Assembly (NCBI GenBank): GCA_022414725.1
Contig: CM039464.1
Location: forward strand, 25,013,279 to 25,077,278
Direction of reading: 5' to 3'
Origin: Microglena sp. YARC
Taxonomy: Eukaryota; Chlorophyta; Chlorophyceae; Chlamydomonadales; Chlamydomonadaceae
Length of the DNA: 64,000 nt
Shown here: positions 42,431 through 54,500 of the stretch, one piece after another
How positions within the stretch are numbered: the first letter of the stretch is position 1
How the letters are laid out: each line of letters opens with the position of its first letter
Notes under the pieces: generated by a model
What the model saw: the letters and a program-made list of their open reading frames with translations, nothing else
What the model was told of the DNA's origin: nothing
Database searches by the model: none
Program-made: the position numbers and the translations under genes

Positions 42431-43049
42431 AACCAGGTGCTCAGATAAAAGGGGGCTTTAGTTCAATCGTCCGCCCCAACATTTGCTATGGCTGATCCGT
42501 CTGTTGCGAAGGGGAAGGGGGAGTTGGAGTTAGGGGAGGGGTCCGACATATTGCATTCCAAGTGGAATGGGTGAAGGTGAAGGAGTGCCCCCTGATTCTG
42601 TACAAGCGCCTCATTCACGGATGGCAAGCTCCAACCTGGGGAGGAGCGGAGGAGAGGGCAGGGGGTGGGGAAGTGTGGGGGTGGCGGTGGGGTGGGGTGG
42701 GGTAGCGGTGGGGAAGGGGAGGGAGGGAGGGGAGGGGAGGGAGGGGGTAGTGGGTGTAGTTTACGTGTGGTGTAGTGCAGGGGAGCTGGGTGCAGGGGGA
42801 GCTGGGTGCAGTGACAGGGGGCAGGGGGGAGGGGGGAGTACGTTTAGTACGGTGAGGTGTAGTGCAGGGGAGTGGGGTGTCGTGCAGGGGTGTGAAGCGG
42901 GGGAGGCAGGTAGTGGATGATAGATGGTGGTGGTGTGGGCAGGGAGCTGAGGTGCAGAGGTGGGTGGTGCAGTGCAGTGCAGTGCAGGGTGGGGGGTGGA
43001 AAGGTGCAGGATTAAAAGGGGGGCTCTTGTTCACCTCCACCTATTAAAC
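42431..43049. repeat. Echo of the 41092 acceptor edge in G-rich repeat
   Basis: CCTCATTCACGGATGGCAAG-CTCCAACCTGGGG at 42610-42645 resembles CGCTCATTCACTATGGCAAG-CTTTCCACCTGGGC at 41066-41098. The rest is GGTGCAG/GGGGAG repeat. Confidence 0.6.
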
Positions 43050-44560
43050 TTGGTGCCAATACGCCACTGTCACTGTAATTTGCCAAAACATTGCTCTACA
43101 CATTCTGGCTGGCATCCACCCCACCCCACCCCTCATCAGCCAGCTCAGAGCTACACAGCCTGTACGCCATTAGAGAAATGCTACCCACAACCTGCAACAC
43201 TCTGCACACTATGAACTGCACCCCACCCCACCCCACCCCTTCATCACCCAAGGCTTAGAGCTACCACAGCCCTGGTACGCATAGAGGAAATGCCTACCCA
43301 CAACTGCCCCAACACCCTACACCGTCCGCACCACACCACAGTCCTGTCTTACGCAACCTCTGAGGACCCTCTGCCTGCCTACCCACAACCAGCAGCACTC
43401 AGCACACTTATGAACTGGCACCCCACCCCACCCCTCAATCACCCAGCTTAGAGCTTACCACAGGGCCCTGTAACGCAGTAGCAGAAGAAATGCTACCCAC
43501 AACCTGCAAAACACCCTACACCGCTCCGCACCAACACCCACAGTCTTGTACGCATAGACCACTGCTACCCACAACCTGCAGCACTCTACAGCATAGCACG
43601 CCAAAGTTCACGAAACACAACCTTAACCAACCCATTGGGAAGTTGCCCACAGCTCAGCTACAAAACAGTCCTGATACACATAGAACAACTGCCTACCCAC
43701 AACAGCAGCACTCTACACCACAGCACAACCCAAAGTTAATGAACACAACCTAACCAACCAGTGGGCGGTTCCCCTCAGCTTAGCAGTACTGCGCCCTGTA
43801 CACACAACAACTGGCCAACCCCACACACTTATGAGCTGGCACCCCACCCCACCCTTCACCAGCTAGCCATAAGAGCTACCACAGCCCTATACACATAGAC
43901 ACTGCTACCCACAACCAAGCCAGCACTCTACACACTTATGAGCTGGCACCCATCCCACCCTACCCTCACCAGCTACTTAGAGCTACGACAGTCCTGTAAA
44001 ACATAGACAACTGCCACCCACAACCTGCAACACTCTACACACTATGAAACTAGCAACCGACCCCCACCACCCCTCGTCAGCCAGCTTAGAGCTCCCACAG
44101 CCCTGTAACAATTGGACAACTTTTGCACCCACACCTTGCATCACCACACCGCACCACACACAGTATTTTACACAAACAAAACACCTGCTACCCACAACCT
44201 GCATCACCCTACACCGCACCCACACCACAGTCTTTTTACACAAAAACAACTGCTACCACAACCAGCAGCACTCTACAGACATGAGACATGGAGCTGGGCT
44301 ATATATACTTCACTGGTTTCGAAGCCAGTGCAGCCGGAGCTAGGCTTTAGGGACATATCGAAAAGACAGACTCGAGATGTCAAGTTAGGCTATTAGCAGG
44401 CATATCCTGTTAACAGCCCCAGTCACCAAGTTCGTGAAACACAACCTGAACCAACCCATTGGGCAGTTGCCCTTAGCTTACAGCTACCACAGTCCTATAC
44501 ACATGGACAGCTGCTACCCACAACCTGCAACACTCTACACACTCTTAAACTCCAGTGCCT
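43050..44560. repeat. Tandem repeat, unit about 100-150 bases
   Basis: About ten imperfect units with CAGCTTAGAGCTACCACAGC-CCTGTACACATAGA, ACTGCTACCCACAACCTGCA and ACTCTACACACTATGAACTG. Downstream of the 44840 donor on the minus strand. Confidence 0.85.
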
Positions 44561-44839
44561 AGGCAGGCTGCCCGCAGATGTTGAGCAGCATCAAGGCTGA
44601 TAAACCATGTAATAAAACCCCAGTGGTAGCAGACTGAAGGCTGATAGACCATGCACACACCCCAGAACCTAGTACGCCCCCCGCCCCCCCACACACCCTC
44701 CCCCCCCACACCCACCCCACGACACAATAACACACCACACAGATTGTGCAGCTTGGCTGTCAGGCTGCAAGGTTTGTTGGTTGAGAATACCATTCGGCAC
44801 ATGGGCCTGCCGTGGAAGGGTCCATCTCTTTTTTCTCAC

Positions 44840-45127
44840 CAATTCTTCCTTCTTGCGCATATCCGAAGTTCGCATGCGCACTCTTGGCACGCCGCTCAGG
44901 AACTGGTCAATGCTGAAGCCCTTCGCCCCGAAGTTTTTCCCGTAACGTCTGAAGGTCGTCTCGGGATCCACGGGCGGTATTTCTCCTTTGTTTAAATCAT
45001 TGCTCGCACTAGCTGCAGTCTGGTGTCGCACCACAGGCCGGGGGCCTGCGGATCCGCGCCCATAGGGGGTGGGACAATGGGCCTTAGCGCCCTTTAGGCC
45101 GGGTTTGAGTAATGAGCTGGAGTGCAT
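44840..45127 (-). CDS. Unidentified conserved-looking protein, plastid-targeted by appearance
   Basis: An open frame of 96 codons from a Met at 45127 to a donor TTG|GTGAGA. It reads MHSSSLLKPGLKGAKAHCPT, then RPVVRHQTAASASNDLNKGE, IPPVDPETTFRRYGKNFGAK, GFSIDQFLSGVPRVRMRTSD and MRKKEEL. The first 45 residues are basic and Ser/Ala-rich like a transit peptide. The rest has the mixed, charged composition of a folded protein and differs sharply from the repeat-derived frames around it. The true start may be in an upstream exon (45.2-45.6 kb has another open minus frame beginning MQLSNSPILTRAPG). The gene diverges from the ACR11-like gene. I do not recognise the family. Confidence 0.5.
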
Positions 45128-45599
45128 AGGCGTGGGGTGCTTTGGAGAACTACTGGCTTCCTTGTGGGGGAAGCAGGGTTGGGAATCAGGAGCGAGAGCG
45201 TTGTGGGGGTTTTTGTTGGCCAGAGTTGGGTGCTGTGTGTGTCGGTGAGGGGGAGGGGGAGGGGATGAGGACGAGAACGAAAGCCCTTGCGAGATGGTAA
45301 GGACGGGGCCGGGGGGCAGTGCCGGGGGGGCCTGGGCCGGCCTGGGTCGGCCTGGACTCCAGATCCCTCTGGTCCAGATTTTTTCTGCCTAGCTGGATGG
45401 GGTTCGTCTGGTTCGGTTTCCATGCTGGATGGAGTTCGGTTGGTTCGGTTGTGGTAGTTTTATCTGCGAGTTTGTGTGACGGAAGCTTCCGTCGAAGTGT
45501 GGGCGTCTGTGTTGCGAAGTTTTCGCCTGGGGCCCGTGTCAAAATCGGTGAGTTCGAAAGCTGCAAGCTCCCTGACTGAAATCAGCTTGCAGTTTGCGT

Positions 45600-46506
45600 C
45601 TGATTTCCTTAATGATACATGTCCAACTGCTGAGTACCAACCTCTTTTTCCTCCAATGGTATCTTGGTGGCTCTTGGCTTCACTGCTCCATCGGGCAGCT
45701 CGCCCATTTACTGCCAAATACCATCCCAGAGTCCTGTTATTTAATTTATCTGGGCGGCCCCCGACCCCACTGCTCTATCGGGCAGTCTCGCCGATGTACC
45801 GCCAAGTACCGTACATTTTTCAGGTTCTTTCACTTTATTGTCTGTGCTTCTCATTGTAACAATTCTACTTAATTATGCATGTCCACATGCTTAGCCATTG
45901 TACGAATACACTAGTGGGCACATATAAATCTGTGTTGGTTCCCAGTCGTATTGTTTTGTTGAATGTATACCGTAGTTGTTTAAGATCCTCCCATCCATGG
46001 TGTCATGCTGTCTTGCGTCAACATTGGCGGGATTGGCCTGCTAACAACATAGCAGAACAAATGCAGAGTGCATATTAGGTTGTGAACTCTGGGCACCAGG
46101 TTGGGGGTAAATAATATATTGCTTGTCACTTCGTCGTTGATGTAGTAAGAGCGCAGGACAGAGCTCTCATTACCGGTATTCTGCATCAAATAACACAACA
46201 TTACATTACCTGAGTGGCCAAGTCCATTGCATTGTCGTCAACTCAGGTCAAGTCGTTCCAAGGACATGCACCGGAAGTGTAGAAATGCGACTCAGGAGTC
46301 AGGTCCACGTCGGCAACAGCTGGCTCAGTCAGATCCAGGGCCCCTGCCCTGGTCAGATCTGACCTTCGTGAACTCATGACCGCTAAGTCCTCGTCACACG
46401 ATACCTAAACAAATCTACACGACACTAGTCTTGCTGGTACAAAGAATCTTCAACTCGCCTCTCAGTTCTCACTGCTTCTTCCGTTCTCAACTGCAATCGC
46501 CTCAAT
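45600..46506. promoter_or_regulatory. Intergenic region between divergent genes
   Basis: About 0.9 kb of non-repetitive sequence between the minus-strand gene ending 5' near 45.1-45.6 kb and the ATG at 46507. Presumably it holds both promoters; no specific element can be claimed. Confidence 0.35.
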
Positions 46507-46622
46507 ATGGCCTCTGCTGCGATCGCCACCAATGCTAGGTTCCTAGCTACCCCCAAAGTTTACAGCGGGCAGCGGGCAACTCCCAAGCCTGTGGTGGTCA
46601 CTCGCCGGGCTTCTGCTTGCAG
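46507..46622 (+). CDS. ACR11-like exon 1: transit peptide
   Basis: Starts at the ATG at 46507 and encodes 38 residues plus two bases. It is rich in Ala, Ser, Thr, Arg and Lys with no acidic residue, as in a chloroplast transit peptide. The donor is CAG|GTAGG. The two leftover bases (AG) join the G that opens the exon at 49016 to give Arg, so the frame continues cleanly. This in-phase join is why exon 1 is connected to 49016 rather than to 47185. Confidence 0.75.
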
Positions 46623-49600
46623 GTAGGAGCTTGCTAGCCCCTACTCCTGCCTGCGAAACAATACTAAATGCACGTGGGTTTCTTGTAAGCTAGTATGCCT
46701 TGACGATCTGGCAGTCGGATATTTCTCCGTTGCTATTTGGGAAGTGTCTGGAGCCAGCCCTTTTGAATCCGTCCCAAAGCATCACCTGATGCCTCAGGTC
46801 CTGATGGACGCATATGTCTGCGCTCACATATCTCAGTCACAGGCCTGAGATATGTATATGTACCTCAGTCGCGCTGGAAAATGAACAACACCCCCAACTC
46901 ATCCCGCGAGCCTATGCTTTATCCCTCTCGATAAGAACTAGCAGCTGCTACTGCTGCTACTGCTGCTGCTGCTGCTGCTGCTTTGATACATCTGCTACTC
47001 CTGCTATGTGTCGCATTACCAGCTTCACCGATTACAGCACACGAATGTGTTTCAGAGGAATCTCCCCCTGGCAGCGCACAGCCCCTTACTCCATCCCCTG
47101 AACCCTCCCATTCCATCCCCAACACCATCGCCATCCCCAACAGATACCAACGCACCTCCCTCCCCCCCCCCCCTTCCCAAACAGGCCGTCAGCTTCGCTG
47201 CCCCATGCTCGGTCAAGAAGCAACCGGCCAACAGGGTGGTAGTTGCCAGGTAGCTTGTGTAGTTAGCTCTTGCAAATTGTCGTCCTGCTCTGTTGTCGAG
47301 TGTAGCGAAGTGGTATGCGATACTTATCTCCTCCTGATCGATGCAGACTGGGTCAAATCGAAATATTGTATACCGGCGTGCTAGTTGAGCCGGTCAGTTT
47401 CAGACATGAGCACCAGATCTTGCATGAACTTCTCAAATGATGATCACCTAGCATCCAAATGAGGGAGCCACCTAGCAAGGATTTGAGCTCTGATTGCTTG
47501 TCCTACAGCCAACATAAGTTAGAATAGGACCTCCAGCTTTCATCATTTTGTGTGGATCCCTTATGTCCAGATAGCACAGTCCCTCATAATCCCCTGCTAG
47601 CGCACTGTTGACATGGTTTACAGCCTACACAGTTGGTGTCATTGCTGCATGGCCAACAGCCTACATGATGTATGGCAGGACTTCCAGCTTACATCAGATT
47701 GTATGGATACCTAATACCCAGACAGCATAGTCCCTCATTATCCCCTGCATGCGCAATGTTAACATGGCCAACAGCCTACAGGGATTGGAGCTCTGGTCGC
47801 ATGGTCTGCAGCTTACAGAATGTTTAACAGGACCTCCAGCTTGCATCAGATTGTACAGATCCCTAATGTCCAGACAGCAAAGTCCCTCAGTATCCCCTGC
47901 ATGCACTTTGATCTCAACTGACCCGAGATACCCTCTGAATGGACCCTCCTGCCTGCTTGCATGCATGGCCTGCTCGCCTACATGCTGCAATCCCCTCCGT
48001 GCTCTGAATAGCCTGCCTGTCTATCAGTCTGTCTGCCTATGTGCTCTGAAGGGGCTGCCTGTCTTTCTGTCTGTCTGCCTATCTGCCGCAACCCCCTCTT
48101 TGCTCTGAAGGGGCAGCCTACCTGCTCTGAAGGGCTGCCTGTCTCTCTGTCTGTCTGCCTACCTGCCCTCAATGCTTTGAATGGGCTGCCTGCTTGCATG
48201 CATCGTCTGCTCGCCTACCTGCCGCAATCACCTCCATGCTCTGAATATGCTGCCTGTCTATCTGCCTGTCTACTTACCTGCTCTGAATGGTCTGCCTGTC
48301 TGCCTTTTTTCTGTCTGCCTGCCTACCTGCCGCAATCGCCTCCATGCCCTGAATGGTCTGTCTGTCTTCCCTGAATGGGCTGCCTGTCTTTCCGTCTGTC
48401 TGTCTGTCTGCCTGCTCGCCTACCTGCCGCAATCACCTCCATGCTCAGAATGGGCTACCTGTCTGTCTGCCTGTCTACTTACCTGTCTGCCTACCTGCCG
48501 CGATCCCACCCATGCCCTGAATGGGCTGCCTGTCTGTTTGTCCGCCTGTCTGCCGGCAGCCCCTCATGTAACCTACCCTTTCCCAGACTCCTGTAGCCTC
48601 GTAGGATGACAGATGGTGTAATCAAACCAAATATGGGAGCTAATTGGTGGTTGGCCCCAGTGCAAGCACATAGGCTTGCCCCTTCAACCTCACGCCTCGT
48701 AATAAGGTGTACTATTTATTTGTATTTGTATAGAAGCTCAAAAGCCCTGTCCATCATGGCATCAGACTTCACAGCTGCTTGTCTGACTTCTTTGATTACA
48801 CCGTCTATCAGCCTACAGGTTGCTCACCGTCTGTGGGTAGAGGAAACATGGATTTCTCCTATCATCCTCAAATTATCCTCAAATCATCCACAAATCATCT
48901 GTAAAACATCCTTAAACATTGTCAATCGAAACCAAACCCTCAATATTAGTTCAAGCTCAAACCAAACCCTCAACCTTAGTCCAAGTTCAAACCAAACCCT
49001 TAATCTTGTCCACAGGGCCTCTCTCCAACCCAAGGAAACTCCTACAGCCATTGTCAGGATTGACAACATGACCGACCCCGTAAGTTCAGTAGATTAAACA
49101 GCAAGTAATGTTGTTTTTCAGTGCAACGCGACGCAAATTGAGTGAAGGGGTGCGATCCCAGTGCGACGCGGTGCCCCCGAAACGTCGCTAAGTGCATCAA
49201 TATATCGTACAATATCGTATGGTAGATCAATACATCGTATAAGATCGCACGACGTATCAATATATCGAACAATATATCAGTATATCGTACAATTTGGTAC
49301 GGTTTTTCAATATATTGTACAAAATCGTACGGTACATCAATATATCGTACAATATTGGACCAGTACGATATCCCTAGATATCCGTTGAAAATGGAAATTG
49401 GTACAAGCTGCCACAGGACATGAGATGTAAGCGACCCTCCCGTTTGCATGTACCTGGATATCCGCTAGGGAACGACAACTAACATAAGTGTCTGAAAAAC
49501 TAATGTTTACTTATATTATTATAGTGCTGTGTAGTGTCACAATACTATTAGATTTTCAAATCAATTCAAAATTCTGGTGAGACGGCCCGTCCGACTAATA

Positions 49601-49696
49601 TTATATAATGTTACATAATGTTATTGATTCACTAGGGGGGGGCAAGAATAAAGTTGGCAGACCGCATGTTCGGAAGTTGTTATATTGACCCCTGGA

Positions 49697-49728
<32 letters not shown>

Positions 49729-50457
49729 CCCCCTTTGAGACCTCATATCTGAACACCCAGACAGTATAACATAGTGAAAGGGGGGTCCATGAGCATCATT
49801 TCGTCAAGGCCTTTCCAACCATACAACCAAAAGATACAAATATCAAGTTTGGACAAAGTTATTTAGATTTCAGTATTTTTACAACTTTCTTGAGCGCTCC
49901 GCAGTCGTCTTCACCCTTGGAGGAGATCACTAAGGTATGTAAAGGACTGAAGGCGCTATTTATCTGTCTACCGTATCTAACTTTATTATCATCATTATCA
50001 TGGTTTAATCGACTCAACTTGTATTCTGGAGCCTGATGGTCTGCTCTGGTGGTGTGTGTGTGTGTCTGGGGTGTGTGTGTGCGTGTGTGGGTGTGGGTGG
50101 GTGGGGTGGGTGGGTGGGGGGGGGGGGGGGGGGGGGTCCACTGCTTTAGGAACCTCGTAGGTGACCAGAGTTCAGAACGCGCATCCAAACGCGTTGCGCG
50201 CGCGCCTTTTTCGCCGCCAACTGCGTCTCGTGCGAAGCTCGGCGCGAAGGTCTGGGTGACGTCCAGCCTGGCGTCCAGCCTGGATGTACCTTCCAGGAGA
50301 TCCACCTATTACACCCTGCGTGTAACTTACTAACGAATGCAGATTCGCACTCCTCTCGTCGAGACGTACTCATTGGTGTACCTCGAGCTCGAAAATTCGC
50401 ACTGGCAAGAAAGTTACACGAGGTACAAATAAAATTGGGAAAACGGTCGGACCCCCC

Positions 50458-50516
<59 letters not shown>

Positions 50517-51449
50517 GTATCTCGGCCGCCCGTGGGTGTATCGACATGATTTGCTCGCGGTTCTCTATCCATATCGAACATGCGGTACGAAATCTTTTTC
50601 CTTGCCCCCCCCTCGCCGACACCTATATATATATCATATAAATAAATCAAAAAAAGGACGCCTTATTACAAGGCGTGGGGTATGTATCATGTATATAATT
50701 CCATCCAATGGTGCTCACCACGCCCCTTGCTCTACCCCCCACCCCCACCCCACACACACACCACCACCACCACTACCACCACCCAACAACCACCCACACA
50801 CTTGCTCGCACATGCCCTCCCCCCCCACACACACACTTGCTCGCCCCTTGAATGCAGTTTGCCACCATCATCTCTGTTGAGTTCGGAGATCGCATGGGAG
50901 AGATGCTTGACACGGTGAGTTTTCAATGTTTTTTTCTTCTGTTTTCGACGACACGTTGCCATTATATTGCCACTGCGTGGCGCTGCATGAGCCACTGCTT
51001 TTATTTTCGGCTATCAGCACCAGCTTCTAGGCAGATCCCCGAGGCTGCCACCGGGCCAAACCCAAAGATTTCAGGAGCTCTGGAGAGCTGTTGACAAGAG
51101 CTCCCAACTGCACTAGGTTGCTAAAGGTTTGGATGAAGGGAGAGCCCGGGGAGCTGCCTAGAACCTGCTGATTGGAACTGAAAAGAAAAGCTATGGCATG
51201 AGCCTGGCTGAACTAGTCAGAACTGGCCCCCCGCCCCCCCTGTGCTCTGGTCCACCTCTGAGGCTGTAACAACCAGGCTTGGCGCTCTGCGGATTTCAAG
51301 GGGCAGCGCTGGGGTCGCATTGAGTCGCTCAATTGCTTGCGATGCGTACACACTTATACAGCCCCACACACCTCCTCTCCTACCCCCCAAACCACACACA
51401 CACACACACAAACCCACCTCCACAAATACACACTTACCCCCCCCCCCCC

Positions 51450-51486
<37 letters not shown>

Positions 51487-51549
51487 ACACACACACTCAC
51501 ACACACACACACTCACACACATACACACCTTCACTCCTACCCCCAAAAC

Positions 51550-51587
<38 letters not shown>

Positions 51588-54500
51588 AACCCACCTCCAC
51601 ACAAACCTCCACCTTATTTCTGTTGCGTTTGGAGATCGCATGGGAGAGATGCTCGGCACTGTGAGTATTCCCTTAACAAAGCACTCATGTTAGTACCCCT
51701 CATTCCCACCCCAGCAATATCCCATCATCTTTGTCACCTCTAACATCACCACGGAAATCACCAGCCCCTCTCCCCCCCACTCCCCCCACTCCACACACAT
51801 ACACACGCACGAGAGATCGCATGTGAAACATGCTCAGCACTGTGAGTATTCCCTTAACAATGCACTCATGTTTGTACCCCTTCATTGCCACCCCAGCAAG
51901 ATCCCACCATCTTCATCACCACTTACATCACCACGAAAATCACTACAACAAGTCCTATGCAGCGTCGCTTGGAAAATTGGCGGAGAGTGTTGGCAACGGA
52001 ACGAAAGGAGGCAAAGATGGAGCTGACCGAAGCGGGTTAGTTTCGCGACCGTAGGCTGACGTGTCAAGCTTCAAGTTTTTCGGTCGGACAAACAGACAAA
52101 TGGGTCAACATGGGGGCTCCCGCCCCCTTGAAGAGGGGGCTCCGCAAAAATCACCATAAAATCACCAATCCCACCCCCCCCACCCACACACGCATTCACA
52201 CGCACGAGAGATCGCATGGGAGAGATGCTGGACACTTACAGTATTACCCTTGCAAAGCACCAATGTTTGTACCCCTTCATCAACACCCCAGCAAGATCAC
52301 ACCATTTTCATAACCATGTTTGCACCCCTTCACCGCCACACCCACACCCACACCCTCACCCACACACCACCCCGACACTCACACTCACCCCTACCCCCCA
52401 CACCACACCTCTACGCCCCACCCACACACCCAACCCCTTACACCCACACCCCAAACAGATCACTGCGCTGAGGAATATCGGCCTCAACATGAGGCAAGCC
52501 AAGCTTGCAGCATCTGACACAGAGCACTCATACCTACACCACCACACCTGCCCTCACACCCACACCCCCACACTCACGCACCCCACCACTACACCTCCCA
52601 CCCCACCCTCACTGCCACTCCCACTCCCACCCCCACACCCCTATCAGATCAATCTGCTGAAGAACATCGGCCTCTACATGAGGCGAGCCAAGCTTGCAGT
52701 ATCTGACACACAGCACTCATACCTACACCTCCACACCTGCCCCCACACCCACACCTCCACACCTGCCCCCACACTCACACACCCCACCACTACACCTCCA
52801 CACCCACACCTCCACACCTGCCCCCACACTCACACACCCCACCACTACACCTCCCACCCCCACCCCCGTTACAGATCACTGCGCTGAAGAACATCGGCCT
52901 CAACATCAGGCGGGCCAAGCTTGCCGCATCCCAGTTAGATCCCAACTGCAAAAGCATGCTCAATAAGTTCTTCATCACAGATGCCGAGACGAGCGAGAAG
53001 ATCGTCAAGTCTCAGAGGCTTGAGGAGGTCCGCCTGACTGTGCTAAAGAGTCTAGCCGACACCTACCCAGTAGGTGCCCCTTGCTGTGTGACCTGGGTGA
53101 AAAAGGGAGTGGGTAAGGGAGTGAAAAGGAAGTGGAAAAGGGGGGGGCGGGAAGGGAGTCAAAAAGGGGGTGAAAAAGGGGGGTGGGGGGGGGAGTGAAA
53201 AAGGGAGTTAAAAAGGGGGTGGAAAAGGGATTGGAAAATGGGGTGGAAAAAGGAGTGAAACTGCTAAAGAAGGTACTTAAAGGCACTTATCACCCCCCAA
53301 CCACAAGAGATGGCTGCACAGTGGAATAAAACCAACACCCTGCTCAACCTACCGCCCCACTATCCCCTCTGCACACTCAAAGCAACAAGTAACACCTGAC
53401 TGTGCTCAAGTCGTGTCTGGCCGGCACATACCCGGTAGGTGCCCCTGGGTGAAAAGGGGTGGTGTGTGTGTGTGTGTGTGTTGGGGGGGGCGGGCATACC
53501 CCTACACACACGCGCACAAAGCAACACGTACCGCCTGACTGTGCTCAAGTTGTGTCTGGCCGGCACATACCTGGTAGGTGCCCCTTGTTGTGTGCTCTGG
53601 GTTAAAAAGGGGTTGTAGGCTGGGGAAATGTCATATATAAGTTGTGTCTGGCCGGCACATACCCTGTAGGTACTGCACTGGGGGCTAAATCAAATTGCCA
53701 TGAAGCGGCAACAATAATTTAGGTTAGAGACCCTGTTGATTTTGTGTTGTAATGAGATGAGAAGACAGTTCCATGAATGTAATAGCTTAAAAACGTAAAG
53801 ACGGCGATAATTTAGCCAATGAGCGGCCTAATCATGGAAGAACATCTAACGGATTGTCCGTCACTCCGCCCCTGTGATGGGCCCATTAACCAAAGGTCCC
53901 TGGATCAAGACCAGGCTCCGAATGCAAAAAATAATCGGTGGTTGGCCCCAATGAAAGCAACAGGCTGGCCCCCTCAACCTCACGCCTCGTAACAAGGTGT
54001 ACTATTTATTTGCTTAGTAATCTTAATTATTTATGTATTATTGTCTGTCACTCCACCCCTGCAGGATTACCAGGGCAGTGGATCTCTAGGTGCCCCCAGC
54101 ACTGAGGAGATGAAGACCCTAGGCATGAGGACCCTTGTCCCCACCACTGTAGATGTGGCCGAGGCACCCAACGGCTCCTGCAGTCTGCTCAAGATTGTGA
54201 CTGTTGACCGGCCTGGCCTGCTTATTGATATCGTCAGGGTGTTGAAGGACATTAACCTGAATGTGGTGTCTGCAGAGGTAGGGCAGCATGCTTGTGTATG
54301 CATATGTGTGCTTGTGTGTCTGCAGAGGTAGGGCAGCATGCTTGTGTGTGCGTGTGTGTGTGTATGCATATGTGTGCTTGTGTGTGTATGCGTATGTGTG
54401 CTTGTGTGTGTATGCGTATGTGTGCTTGTTTGTCTGTAGGCGTAGGTCCCCAACGGCTCCTGCAGTCTGCTCAAGGTTGTGACTGTTGACCGGCCTGGCT

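Noticed and set aside
46814..47101. Poly-Cys ORF as a metal-binding protein
   Set aside because: The cysteine run comes from a short CTG/TGC repeat within the first ACR11-like intron.
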